Assembly: GCA_025363375.1 (NCBI GenBank)
Contig: JANYDZ010000617.1
Coordinates: 1-5,552 of the forward strand
Reading direction: 5' to 3'
Length of the DNA stretch: 5,552 nt
Source: Hyphomicrobiales bacterium
GTDB lineage: Bacteria > Pseudomonadota > Alphaproteobacteria > Rhizobiales > Beijerinckiaceae
In this document: positions 1 to 5,552 of the stretch, piece by piece
Layout of the letters: each line of letters starts with the position of its first letter
How positions within the stretch are numbered: position 1 is the first letter of the stretch
Program-made: the position numbers and the translations under genes
The notes under the pieces: generated by a model
Seen by the model: only the letters and a program-made list of their open reading frames with translations
Database searches by the model: none
Told to the model about the DNA's origin: nothing

Positions 1-309
1 GTTTCGTTGCCGGCGGCGACGCTGGTGACCTGGTGGATCAACAGCGCCGTGACGTTTGAGCGGTCGGGCCGCGCGCCCATCGCCGAGCTGACGCGCTATT
101 GCTGTGTCGCGCTGTTTGTGCAGGGCTTCAACTATCTCGCATTTCTGGCGATGTTTTTCGCCACTGGCTCAACATATCCAATGGCGTGCCTTGCGGCTTC
201 GGCGGCGATGACCGCGGCGCTGTCGTTCTGCGGACATTTTGCCTTCACTTTCGCGCGGCGCGCGGAGGTCCGAAGTATTTCCGCGCGGGGAATTCGCAAT
301 GAAGCCTGA
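1..309 (+). CDS. GtrA-like membrane protein, 5' end cut off by the window
   Basis: The reading frame is open from base 1 to a TGA at 307-309, giving about 102 C-terminal residues of a hydrophobic protein. Three membrane-spanning stretches are visible: one ending in WWINSAVTF, one around YCCVALFVQGFNYLAFLAMF, and one ending in FCGHFAFTFARR. The two 'x-x-x-TF' helix ends followed by basic residues match the GtrA family (about 120-140 aa, four helices). The first helix is therefore probably what is missing. Family members are small inner-membrane proteins thought to help move polyprenyl-linked sugars across the membrane or to act in cell-wall polysaccharide synthesis. The TGA lies inside the next gene (11-nt overlap), so the two genes are probably translationally coupled. 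A TTG at 7-9 could be mistaken for a start, but the frame is open upstream of it. The family call is by motif reading only; the sugar handled is unknown. Confidence 0.72.
   Translation, partial: VSLPAATLVTWWINSAVTFERSGRAPIAELTRYCCVALFVQGFNYLAFLAMFFATGSTYPMACLAASAAMTAALSFCGHFAFTFARRAEVRSISARGIRNEA
287..292 (+). promoter_or_regulatory. Ribosome binding site of the FAD oxidoreductase gene
   Basis: GGGGAA lies 6 nt before the ATG at 299, inside the end of the GtrA-like gene. It supports the ATG at 299 over the in-frame ATG at 239. The 239 start would add 20 residues ahead of the dinucleotide-binding fold and would overlap the upstream gene by 71 nt. Confidence 0.5.
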
Positions 310-1801
310 TTTTGAATGTCTTGTCGTGGGGGCTGGTCCCGCCGGCCTCACCGCCGCCTATCAGCTGACGAAGGCCGGCGTTTCGACGCTGGTGATCGAG
401 CAGGACCCGCAGGCGGTTGGCGGCATCAGCCGGACCGCGCGGTACAAGGGCTATCTCTTCGACATCGGAGGGCACCGTTTTTTCTCGAAATCGAAGGAAG
501 TCGTCGATCTCTGGGACGAAATTCTGCCCGATGACTTTATCGAGCGCCCGCGCCTGTCGCGCATTTTTTACGGCGACAAGTTCTATTCCTACCCGCTCAA
601 CGGATTTGAAGCGTTGCGCAATCTCGGACTGATCGAGAGCGCCATGTGCATGCTCTCCTACGGCTACGCGAAGCTGAGGCCGATAAAGGAGCCCCGCACG
701 TTTCACCAATGGGTGCGCAATAATTTCGGCGAGCGGCTGTTCTCGATTTTCTTCAAGACCTACACGGAAAAAGTCTGGGGCATGTCCTGCGACGACATTT
801 CCGCCGACTGGGCGGCGCAGCGCATCAAGGGCCTGAACCTCGGCGCCGCCGTGGTGAACGCCATGACCCGCTCGCTGCGCGGCAAGCCAACGCAAAAGGC
901 GGGCGAACCCGTGATCAAGACATTGATCGAATCCTTCCGTTATCCGCGCAAGGGGCCGGGCATGTTGTGGGACGAATGCGCGCGCAAGGCGCAGGCGCGG
1001 GGCGGCGAAATCCGCATGGGGCGCAAACTGAAGAAGCTCGTTTACGATCCCGGCGCGAAGCTGTGGAGGGTGTGGTCGGCCGGCGTCGACGGCGTTGAGG
1101 AAAGCGTCACCGCGCGTCACGTGATTTCGTCCGCGCCCATCACCGAATTGTTGGCGGCGATCAAGCCCGCGCCGATCAGCCTGCTGCACGCGCGCGATCT
1201 GAAATATCGGGACTTTCTCACGGTGGCGTTGATCGCTAAAAGTTCGAATCGCTTTCCGGACAACTGGGTCTATATTCATGACCCCAGCGTGAAGGTTGGA
1301 CGCGTGCAGAATTTCCGTTCGTGGTCGCCGGAACTGGTGCCGCAAGAGGACATGACCTGCCTTGGCCTCGAATATTTTTGTTTTGAGGGCGATGGCCTTT
1401 GGTCGGCGCCGGATTGCGAGCTGATCGATCTGGCCAGGCGCGAGATTGGCCAGATCGGACTCATTCGTTCAAGCGACGTGGTCGACGCCTGCGTGGTGCG
1501 GCAGGCAAAGGCCTATCCCGTTTACGACGATGCTTACCGGGCCAATGTCGACACGGTGCGCCGCGATCTCGCGCTGAATTATCCGAACCTGCATCTTGTC
1601 GGCCGCAACGGCATGCACAAGTACAACAATCAGGATCACGCCATGATGACGGCGATGCTGACGGTGCGCAACATTCTGGCGGGCGGGACTCTCTTCGACA
1701 TATGGGACGTCAACGAGGACGCCGAATACCACGAGGGCGGGACTTCGGGCGAGCGCGCAGCTTTGCGGAGCGAAAGGCTTGTGCCGCGCAAGGCGGCGTG
1801 A
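299..1801 (+). CDS. FAD/NAD(P)-dependent oxidoreductase, HemY / UDP-galactopyranose mutase-like
   Basis: A 500-aa soluble flavoprotein. An N-terminal Rossmann fold is clear: GAGPAG at residues 11-16, with the acidic end of strand 2 at E34 (LVIEQD) to hold the FAD ribose. It is followed by GG at 41-42 and the substrate-side motif FDIGGHRFF at 54-62. The C-terminal FAD motif is LVGRNGMHKYNNQDH around residues 433-447. This combination is typical of COG1232-type proteins annotated as protoporphyrinogen-oxidase-like or amine-oxidase-like. They are related to UDP-galactopyranose mutase and common in envelope polysaccharide loci. A true haem role is unlikely: the 'GRNGMHKYNNQDH' ending belongs to the sugar-locus subgroup, and the neighbour is GtrA-like. 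Inference: it acts on a sugar nucleotide or lipid-linked sugar, possibly with the GtrA partner. The substrate is unknown. No membrane segment is apparent. The ATG at 299 was chosen for its ribosome binding site and because the fold starts directly after it. Confidence 0.85.
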   Translation: MKPDFECLVVGAGPAGLTAAYQLTKAGVSTLVIEQDPQAVGGISRTARYKGYLFDIGGHRFFSKSKEVVDLWDEILPDDFIERPRLSRIFYGDKFYSYPLNGFEALRNLGLIESAMCMLSYGYAKLRPIKEPRTFHQWVRNNFGERLFSIFFKTYTEKVWGMSCDDISADWAAQRIKGLNLGAAVVNAMTRSLRGKPTQKAGEPVIKTLIESFRYPRKGPGMLWDECARKAQARGGEIRMGRKLKKLVYDPGAKLWRVWSAGVDGVEESVTARHVISSAPITELLAAIKPAPISLLHARDLKYRDFLTVALIAKSSNRFPDNWVYIHDPSVKVGRVQNFRSWSPELVPQEDMTCLGLEYFCFEGDGLWSAPDCELIDLARREIGQIGLIRSSDVVDACVVRQAKAYPVYDDAYRANVDTVRRDLALNYPNLHLVGRNGMHKYNNQDHAMMTAMLTVRNILAGGTLFDIWDVNEDAEYHEGGTSGERAALRSERLVPRKAA

Positions 1802-1853
1802 CGGCCGCCGGCGTGTTTGTTGCCGCACGGCGAATCCTTTAAGGTGCCGGCAT

Positions 1854-1858
1854 GGAGG
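1854..1858 (+). promoter_or_regulatory. Ribosome binding site that decides the start of the Cys-rich protein
   Basis: GGAGG lies 5 nt before the ATG at 1864. Because it falls inside the codons that would follow an upstream ATG at 1852, it argues that translation starts at 1864. A weaker AAGGTG at 1841-1846 could serve the 1852 ATG. A third ATG at 1870 is less well spaced (11 nt). Confidence 0.5.
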
Positions 1859-1863
1859 TCATC

Positions 1864-2142
1864 ATGCACATGACGCGCTTTGGCGTTTTCGCCGTCGCCC
1901 TGCTTGGCGGCGCCTACGTGGTCGCGTTGGCGGATGCGCCCCGGGCGCAACGCATGCTTGCGCCGGGCGCGGGACCTGCGACAGTATTCAGCTACGGCAA
2001 GGAGAACGCCGACTGCGCGGAATGGACCAATTCCTGCCAGGTCTGCACGCGCGACGATCAGGGCGCTCCGCAATGTTCCACGCCGGGGATCGCGTGCACG
2101 CCGGGAGCGATGGCGTGCCGGGTGAAAAAGACCGGAAAATAG
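1864..2142 (+). CDS. Small exported protein with six cysteines, unknown function
   Basis: A 92-aa protein that I cannot assign to a named family. Residues 1-23 look like a Sec signal peptide: an early Arg at residue 5, a hydrophobic core FGVFAVALLGGAYVV, and an ALA site with likely cleavage before D24. The mature part (about 69 aa) has a Pro/Ala/Gly-rich linker and then a compact C-terminal domain with cysteines at 51, 58, 61, 71, 78 and 85. This includes WTNSCQVC and CSTPGIAC. Six cysteines in an exported protein suggest three disulfides in the periplasm. A metal-binding role through CxxC (58-61) is an alternative. It ends 18 nt before the HNH nuclease gene on the same strand. Its start could be 12 nt upstream (ATG 1852, 96 aa). 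The gap from the oxidoreductase stop (1802-1863) shows no clear terminator or promoter. Confidence 0.68.
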   Translation: MHMTRFGVFAVALLGGAYVVALADAPRAQRMLAPGAGPATVFSYGKENADCAEWTNSCQVCTRDDQGAPQCSTPGIACTPGAMACRVKKTGK

Positions 2143-2149
2143 GCGTTCC

Positions 2150-2155
2150 AGGAGG
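2150..2155 (+). promoter_or_regulatory. Strong ribosome binding site of the HNH nuclease gene
   Basis: A full AGGAGG lies 5 nt before the ATG at 2161, the best Shine-Dalgarno match in the window. It sits in the 18-nt gap after the Cys-rich protein's stop, so the nuclease could be translated well from a shared transcript. Confidence 0.65.
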
Positions 2156-2160
2156 CGTCA

Positions 2161-2526
2161 ATGACTGTTCCTTTCAGCAAGAAAATCCAGCAGGAGGCCT
2201 GGGAGCGACAAAAGCAGAAATGCGCGAGTTGCGGCCTGCAGGCCAAAGCGTTGGGAAACCTTGGCGCGTCGCAACATCTCTTCGGCGAAGGCGTGCAGGC
2301 GCATCACGTCATTCCTCACAAGATGTTCACGCAGAAAACGCCGGCCTTCAACGGTCCAAACATCGAGCAGAATTGCGTGATTTTGTGCAGAGCTTGTCAC
2401 ATGAACTCGCATCAAGGCGCCAGGTGGGGCGATGTCAGTATCTACGCCGATATCAGCGAACCCATTACATTGAAGAAAATAGCCGCAATCGCGAAATTGT
2501 ACCCCTATTATTCCGGCCGCAGGTAA
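2161..2526 (+). CDS. Small HNH endonuclease
   Basis: A 121-aa stand-alone HNH nuclease. All hallmarks are present: a zinc-knuckle pair C21-x2-C24 (KCASCG), the HH pair H48-H49 (AHHVIP, with H49 the expected general base), N71 (EQNCVILC), a second pair C76-x2-C79 and H80 (CRACH), plus a further His at 84. In the ββα-metal family the four cysteines bind a structural zinc, while H49, N71 and H80 handle the catalytic metal and DNA. Nothing is truncated. No DNA-recognition, helicase, methylase or secretion domain is attached, so the target is unknown. The C-terminal 30 residues after WGDVSIYADI match no module I recognise. Base composition stands out: 192 of 360 bases at 2161-2520 are G or C (about 53%), against 67-75% in sampled stretches of the oxidoreductase and D-lactate dehydrogenase genes. 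This suggests later acquisition. Possible roles are an accessory restriction or mobile-element nuclease or a domesticated toxin; none is proven. Confidence 0.85.
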   Translation: MTVPFSKKIQQEAWERQKQKCASCGLQAKALGNLGASQHLFGEGVQAHHVIPHKMFTQKTPAFNGPNIEQNCVILCRACHMNSHQGARWGDVSIYADISEPITLKKIAAIAKLYPYYSGRR

Positions 2527-2557
2527 AGCGGCAACTTTCCATCTAAACTGATCGCCC

Positions 2558-3961
2558 CTAAAATATTTTTCCCGGATTCATGATGCCGAGCGGGTCCAGC
2601 GCGCCCTTGACGGCGCGCATTGCGTCGAGCGTTCCCGAGCTGTGTTCCTCCGTCAGATATTTTCTCTTTGTTTGACCGACGCCGTGTTCGCCCGTGCAGG
2701 TGCCTTCCATGGCGAGGCCGCGACGCACGAGGCGTTCGAGAAACTTTTCGGTGCGGGCAACGTCCGCGGAATCGTCCATGTCGACGAGTATGCCGACGTG
2801 GAAATTGCCGTCTCCGACGTGGCCGACGATGGGGGCGACGATGCCTGTCTCTTCAATGTCGCGTTGCGTCTGCGCGACGCATTCGGCGAGGCGGGAGATG
2901 GGCACGCAGACGTCCGTGGCGACGGCTTTCGCGCCGGGGCGCAGAGTGAGCGCGGCCCAATAGGAATCGTGGCGGGCCTGCCACAGGCGCGTGCGCTCTT
3001 CCGGTTTTGTCGCCCAATTGAACGGGCCGCCGGAAAATTCAGCGGCGATTTCGCCGAAGCGTTCGGCTTGCTCCCTGACGCTGGAATCGCTGCCGTGAAA
3101 CTCGACGAGGAGCAGGGGCGTCACCGGCAAATCCAGTTTGGAATAATTGTTGCTGGCTTTCACTTGCAGCGCGTCGAGCAATTCGACGCGCGCCACGGGC
3201 AGGCCCGATTGTATCGTCAAGATGGCCGCGTCACAGGCGGCCTTCACGCTCGGGAAGGGGCATATGCCCGCCGAGACCGCCTCGGGAATGCCATAGAGTT
3301 TCAGGGTGAGTTCGGTGACAATGCCGAGCGTGCCTTCGGCGCCGACAAACAGCCGCGTGAGATCATAACCGGCGGAGGATTTTCTGGCGCGGCGCGCGGT
3401 GCGGATGATCTCGCCCGACGCCATCACAACTTGCAACGCCAGCACATTGTCCTTCATCGTGCCGTAGCGCACCGCGTTGGTGCCCGACGCGCGCGTCGAT
3501 GCCATGCCCCCGAGGGAGGCGTCCGCGCCGGGATCAATGGGGAAGAACAGGCCGGTGTCGCGCAATTGTTCGTTGAGGGCTTTGCGGGTGACGCCAGGCT
3601 CAACAACGCAATCGAGGTCTTCCGCGTGAACGGCGACGAGGCGGTTCATCAGAGACGTGTCGATGGAAATTCCGCCGAAGGGCGCGTTGACATGACCTTC
3701 CAGCGAGGTGCCGGCGCCATAGGGAATGAGGGGGACCCGATGGGCGGCGCAGAGTTTGACGATGTCGGCGATCTCTTGCGCGTCCTGCGCGAAGATCACC
3801 GCGTCGGGCGGCTGGCTCGCGCCCCATGTGAGAGTGTGGGCGTGTTGCGCGCGCACCGCCTCATGGACGGAAAATCGGTTGCCGAATTTTTCCGCGAGCG
3901 CGTCGGTTACAGCTGCGAGGGCGGCGGGCGCGGGGCGGGTGAAGGGGGCGTTGGTCATCAT
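2558..3961 (-). CDS. FAD-linked D-lactate dehydrogenase-type oxidase (GlcD/Dld family)
   Basis: A 467-aa flavoenzyme of the vanillyl-alcohol-oxidase type. The FAD-binding PCMH domain spans about residues 50-225: PYGAGTSLEGH (80-90) at the pyrophosphate loop, DPGADASLGGMASTRASGTN (143-162), and FVGAEGTLGIVTE (205-217). The FAD-oxidase C-terminal domain follows to the end, with GHVGDGNFH (380-388) supplying the metal-binding/active-site histidines, EHGVGQTKR (425-433), and the terminal LDPLGIMNPGKIF. Length and motifs fit mitochondrial/bacterial D-lactate dehydrogenase (cytochrome), which oxidises D-lactate or related D-2-hydroxyacids to 2-oxoacids and passes electrons to cytochrome c or quinone. 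Glycolate oxidase GlcD or D-2-hydroxyglutarate dehydrogenase are related alternatives, but no GlcE/GlcF partner is adjacent. I chose the ATG at 3961. The frame is open to an ATG at 4069, but that would overlap the DUF924 gene by about 100 nt and add 36 residues lacking family similarity. An ATG at 3958 is also possible. It lies 7 nt after the DUF924 stop, so co-transcription is likely. Confidence 0.87.
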   Translation of the reverse strand: MMTNAPFTRPAPAALAAVTDALAEKFGNRFSVHEAVRAQHAHTLTWGASQPPDAVIFAQDAQEIADIVKLCAAHRVPLIPYGAGTSLEGHVNAPFGGISIDTSLMNRLVAVHAEDLDCVVEPGVTRKALNEQLRDTGLFFPIDPGADASLGGMASTRASGTNAVRYGTMKDNVLALQVVMASGEIIRTARRARKSSAGYDLTRLFVGAEGTLGIVTELTLKLYGIPEAVSAGICPFPSVKAACDAAILTIQSGLPVARVELLDALQVKASNNYSKLDLPVTPLLLVEFHGSDSSVREQAERFGEIAAEFSGGPFNWATKPEERTRLWQARHDSYWAALTLRPGAKAVATDVCVPISRLAECVAQTQRDIEETGIVAPIVGHVGDGNFHVGILVDMDDSADVARTEKFLERLVRRGLAMEGTCTGEHGVGQTKRKYLTEEHSSGTLDAMRAVKGALDPLGIMNPGKIF

Positions 3962-3968
3962 GGTTGTT

Positions 3969-4517
3969 TCACCCGGCGAAGCCGCCGGCGTCAAGGAATG
4001 CCTGTTCCTCCGGCGTGGTCTTGCGGTTGAGAAGCGCGTTGCGATGGGGGAAGCGGCCGAAGCGCGCAATGATGTCGCGATGCTCGCGCGCCGATTTCAC
4101 GCCCACCTCGTCATCGGCGGCCTGGCACCGGGCAAGGCAAAAGTCCTGGTCGGCCAGAATTTCCGAATGCATGAAGGGCAGATGGAAAAAGCGCTTCATC
4201 GGATTTTCAAAGGCCTGGTCGAAGCCATTGTCCATGGAGCCGCGAGCGGCGTCGCGCGCCTGGGCGTCCGTGCCGAAAGCGCGCGCCAGTCCACGGAAAA
4301 TATTGCGCGGAAACTGATCGAGCACGATGATCAGGGCGAGGGCTCCTTCGGGCGTCTTCTTCCAATCTTCGAGATTGCCGTAGGCGGCGGATTGATAGGC
4401 GCCAAAAAAAGTCCAGCGCAGCGTCGCGTCGAATTGACTGTCCTGTTTGAACCAGCGCTCGGGGCCGGCCTCCCGCCAGAAGGCGAGGATGTCCTGCGGT
4501 TGGGGGTTGTCGAACAT
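3969..4517 (-). CDS. DUF924 family protein, function unknown
   Basis: A 182-aa predicted cytosolic, helical protein with the full DUF924 (COG3803) pattern: ILAFWREAGPERWF near the start, a following D/FD segment (26-30), LIIVLDQFPRNIFRG (62-76), RFFHLPFMHSE (109-119), and the C-terminal HRDIIARFGRFPHRN (146-160) with TPEEQAFL. The family is widespread in proteobacteria and predicted to have a TPR-like helical fold. No reaction has been established that I know of. Length is normal for the family and nothing is missing. The ATG at 4517 gives a start directly before the conserved domain. A longer frame reaches an ATG at 4622 but would cover the divergent gene's start and adds unrelated residues. 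Its ribosome binding site is weak. It precedes the D-lactate dehydrogenase gene by 7 nt and is divergent from the membrane-protein gene, so the 4518-4584 gap must carry the promoters of both directions. Confidence 0.86.
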   Translation of the reverse strand: MFDNPQPQDILAFWREAGPERWFKQDSQFDATLRWTFFGAYQSAAYGNLEDWKKTPEGALALIIVLDQFPRNIFRGLARAFGTDAQARDAARGSMDNGFDQAFENPMKRFFHLPFMHSEILADQDFCLARCQAADDEVGVKSAREHRDIIARFGRFPHRNALLNRKTTPEEQAFLDAGGFAG

Positions 4518-4531
4518 GGGCGAGCCAAGGG

Positions 4532-4561
4532 TTGCGCGGATTTGCGTTTGCGGCCTTATAG
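4532..4561 (+). promoter_or_regulatory. Possible sigma-70-type promoter for the membrane-protein gene
   Basis: TTGCGC (4532-4537) and TTATAG (4556-4561) are separated by 18 nt in the divergent gap. A transcript from here would start about base 4568, some 16 nt before the ATG at 4585. Matches are partial and this was read by eye, so it is only a candidate. Confidence 0.22.
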
Positions 4562-4584
4562 CATCCCAAGCGATGGAAAAAACG

Positions 4585-5157
4585 ATGCCCGATTCAGCTT
4601 CAGAGGTTTTGCCGAACATCAAGCCCTGGTACTGGCTGGCCAGCGCCGCGGCTTTGGGCGTGATGGTTTTCGCGATATGGCTCGGTCAACCCTGGTTTCT
4701 GAACTTTGTTCACGTGATGTCGGGGGCGTTGTGGACGGGAACCGATCTGCTGATGGGATTTGTCGTGGGACCAGCCTTGCGCTCGGCGTCATTCGAAGTG
4801 CGCCGGGCCGCCGGCATACGCATTGCCACGCGCACCATACTGCTGTTGCCGACGCTCGCGGTCATTACGGGAACATCGGGCTGGCACCACGCGCGGCAAA
4901 TGGGCTTTCTTGACGCGGCCTGGCCCCAATATGGCTGGGTGCTCGCGGCGCTGGCGCTGGCGGCGGTGCTGACCTTTCAGGGCCTGTGCATCCTGCTGCC
5001 GGCGAACATCCGGATTTATTTCGAGCTGAGGAAGGCCCAACCCGACCCCGAAAAAATCGGCCGCGCGATGCGCTTTTATATCCGTGTGATCGCCATTCAG
5101 GGGCTGACTCAGGTGGCGATGATCGTGGTGATGGCGCGTTTTGCGACGGGGTTGTGA
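4585..5157 (+). CDS. Five-helix integral membrane protein, DUF2269/CopD-like
   Basis: A 190-aa protein with about five membrane segments at residues 16-33, 38-63, 83-100, 116-140 and 165-186. The second helix, FVHVMSGALWTGTDLLMGFVVGP (41-63), resembles the 'HV-x-x-G-x-x-W-x-G' helix of CopD/DUF2269-type membrane proteins. H43 there could contact haem or a metal, and H101-H102 sit at the end of helix 3. A short charged loop (ELRKAQPDPEKIGR, 147-160) precedes the last helix. I cannot assign a substrate or pathway; a haem-binding or copper-related role is only suggested by the fold resemblance. I chose the ATG at 4585, preceded by GGAA 6 nt upstream. The in-frame ATG at 4573 (194 aa) has no ribosome binding site but cannot be excluded. 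The gene is divergent from the DUF924 gene and ends 93 nt before the helicase gene. Confidence 0.72.
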   Translation: MPDSASEVLPNIKPWYWLASAAALGVMVFAIWLGQPWFLNFVHVMSGALWTGTDLLMGFVVGPALRSASFEVRRAAGIRIATRTILLLPTLAVITGTSGWHHARQMGFLDAAWPQYGWVLAALALAAVLTFQGLCILLPANIRIYFELRKAQPDPEKIGRAMRFYIRVIAIQGLTQVAMIVVMARFATGL

Positions 5158-5209
5158 TTAAATCGCGGTAGATCAACATTCCCACCCCCCGCGCCCCAGA
5201 ATCGGCGTA

Positions 5210-5228
5210 TATGATTCGCATTCTGTTC
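5210..5228 (+). promoter_or_regulatory. Candidate -10 element plus LexA-like box upstream of the helicase gene
   Basis: TATGAT (5210-5215) resembles a -10 element. It overlaps ATTC-N7-GTTC (5214-5228), one base off the alphaproteobacterial LexA box GTTC-N7-GTTC. The box would lie over the predicted transcription start, 22 nt before the GTG, where a repressor would block initiation. No good -35 hexamer is seen at the expected distance. The rest of the 5158-5250 gap shows no terminator hairpin or other element I can support. Confidence 0.3.
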
Positions 5229-5250
5229 TCCTTTGGGAGCCGTTGCCGCC

Positions 5251-5552
5251 GTGTCCGATCCATTCCAGAGTTTTGACGCGGAGGCGCCGGATTTTTCCGC
5301 CGCGCCCGCGCCGCGCGCGGGGGGCATTGCGGCGCGCGCCCGCGCCTCAGTCCTGGGCATGCCGTCGTACCTCGACGGGTTGAACCGGGAGCAGCGCGCC
5401 GCGGTCGAAGCGGTGGACGGCCCGGTGCTGGTGCTGGCGGGGGCGGGCACCGGCAAGACGCGCGTGCTGACGACCCGCATCGCCCACATCATCGCGCTGG
5501 GCCGGGCCCGGGCGCACGAAATTCTGGCGGCGACTTTCACGAACAAGGCGGC
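5251..5552 (+). CDS. uvrD: UvrD/PcrA-type ATP-dependent DNA helicase, 3' part beyond the window
   Basis: The first 100 codons of a superfamily 1A helicase. After a 39-residue Ala/Pro-rich leader containing GGIAARARA come the Q motif YLDGLNREQRAAV (40-52, Q48), the Walker A/motif I AGAGTGKT (63-70, catalytic K69), and motif Ia ATFTNKA (94-100), where the window ends. Such enzymes unwind DNA 3' to 5' in nucleotide-excision and mismatch repair and in clearing RecA filaments. UvrD and PcrA cannot be separated from this fragment, and Rep is less likely. The start is read as GTG at 5251, with GGGAG at 5235-5239 (11 nt away, rather long). An internal ATG at 5359 would remove the leader but keep the helicase core. 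The leader resembles that of rhizobial homologues as I recall them, which favours the GTG. The full enzyme would be expected to be roughly 700-850 residues. Confidence 0.88.
   Translation, partial: MSDPFQSFDAEAPDFSAAPAPRAGGIAARARASVLGMPSYLDGLNREQRAAVEAVDGPVLVLAGAGTGKTRVLTTRIAHIIALGRARAHEILAATFTNKA

Noticed and set aside
245..1345. A 366-codon open frame on the minus strand, antisense to the FAD oxidoreductase gene.
   Set aside because: Its translation is rich in Arg, His and Ala with no recognisable motif. It fully overlaps a gene with clear flavoprotein motifs. Long antisense frames are expected in GC-rich DNA.
1845..1852. TGCCGGCA palindrome just before the Cys-rich gene.
   Set aside because: An 8-bp palindrome without a loop, T-tract or second copy is common in GC-rich DNA and cannot be supported as an operator or terminator.
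1864..2526. Reading the Cys-rich protein and the HNH nuclease as a toxin-antitoxin or toxin-immunity pair.
   Set aside because: The first protein is predicted to be exported while the nuclease has no export signal, so they should not meet in the same compartment. No toxin delivery domain is present.
1779..2546. A 255-codon plus-strand frame covering the Cys-rich protein and the HNH gene.
   Set aside because: It is out of frame with both. Those have proper ribosome binding sites and motifs, while this translation has none.
2527..2557. Terminator between the convergent HNH and dehydrogenase genes.
   Set aside because: The 31-nt gap has no inverted repeat with a T-tract that I can identify.
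2642..4030. A 462-codon open frame on the plus strand, antisense to the D-lactate dehydrogenase gene.
   Set aside because: It is the mirror of a well-supported enzyme gene, with low-complexity Gly/Arg/Ala-rich translation and no domain.
3726..4913. A 395-codon plus-strand frame crossing the DUF924 gene and the start of the membrane-protein gene.
   Set aside because: It overlaps three better-supported genes in other frames or strands and shows no family motif.
5109..5546. A 145-codon minus-strand frame antisense to the helicase gene start.
   Set aside because: The opposite strand encodes the Q motif, Walker A and motif Ia of a helicase. The antisense translation is Ala/Arg-rich with no motif.

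Overview
The window looks like a chromosomal segment of a GC-rich alphaproteobacterium. The best guess is Hyphomicrobiales (Rhizobiales), perhaps near the Methylocystaceae/Beijerinckiaceae. This rests on the high-GC codon use and on the UvrD-type helicase, whose N-terminal extension carries a 'GGIAARA' block that I recall from rhizobial homologues. The genus is not determinable from this sequence alone.

Layout, left to right. (1) 1-1801, plus strand: the 3' part of a GtrA-like membrane protein gene, overlapping by 11 nt an FAD/NAD(P)-dependent oxidoreductase of the HemY/UDP-galactopyranose-mutase-like group. This is a typical arrangement of cell-envelope glycan or lipid-linked sugar loci. (2) 1864-2526, plus strand: a small exported protein with six cysteines, then 18 nt later a 121-aa HNH nuclease with a complete zinc/metal motif set. 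The nuclease gene is clearly less GC-rich (about 53% by hand count) than its surroundings. (3) 2558-4517, minus strand: a DUF924 protein gene followed by an FAD-linked D-lactate dehydrogenase-type oxidase, 7 nt apart and probably co-transcribed. (4) 4585-5157, plus strand: a five-helix membrane protein, divergent from the DUF924 gene. (5) 5251 to the window end, plus strand: the first 100 codons of a UvrD/PcrA-type DNA helicase starting at GTG.

Most of the window is ordinary housekeeping or metabolic DNA. No rRNA, tRNA, CRISPR array, insertion sequence or attachment site was seen. The parts most worth a second look are the exported Cys-rich protein/HNH nuclease pair and a near-match to the alphaproteobacterial LexA box directly upstream of the helicase gene. 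I found no convincing evidence for a new multi-gene defence or mobile system.
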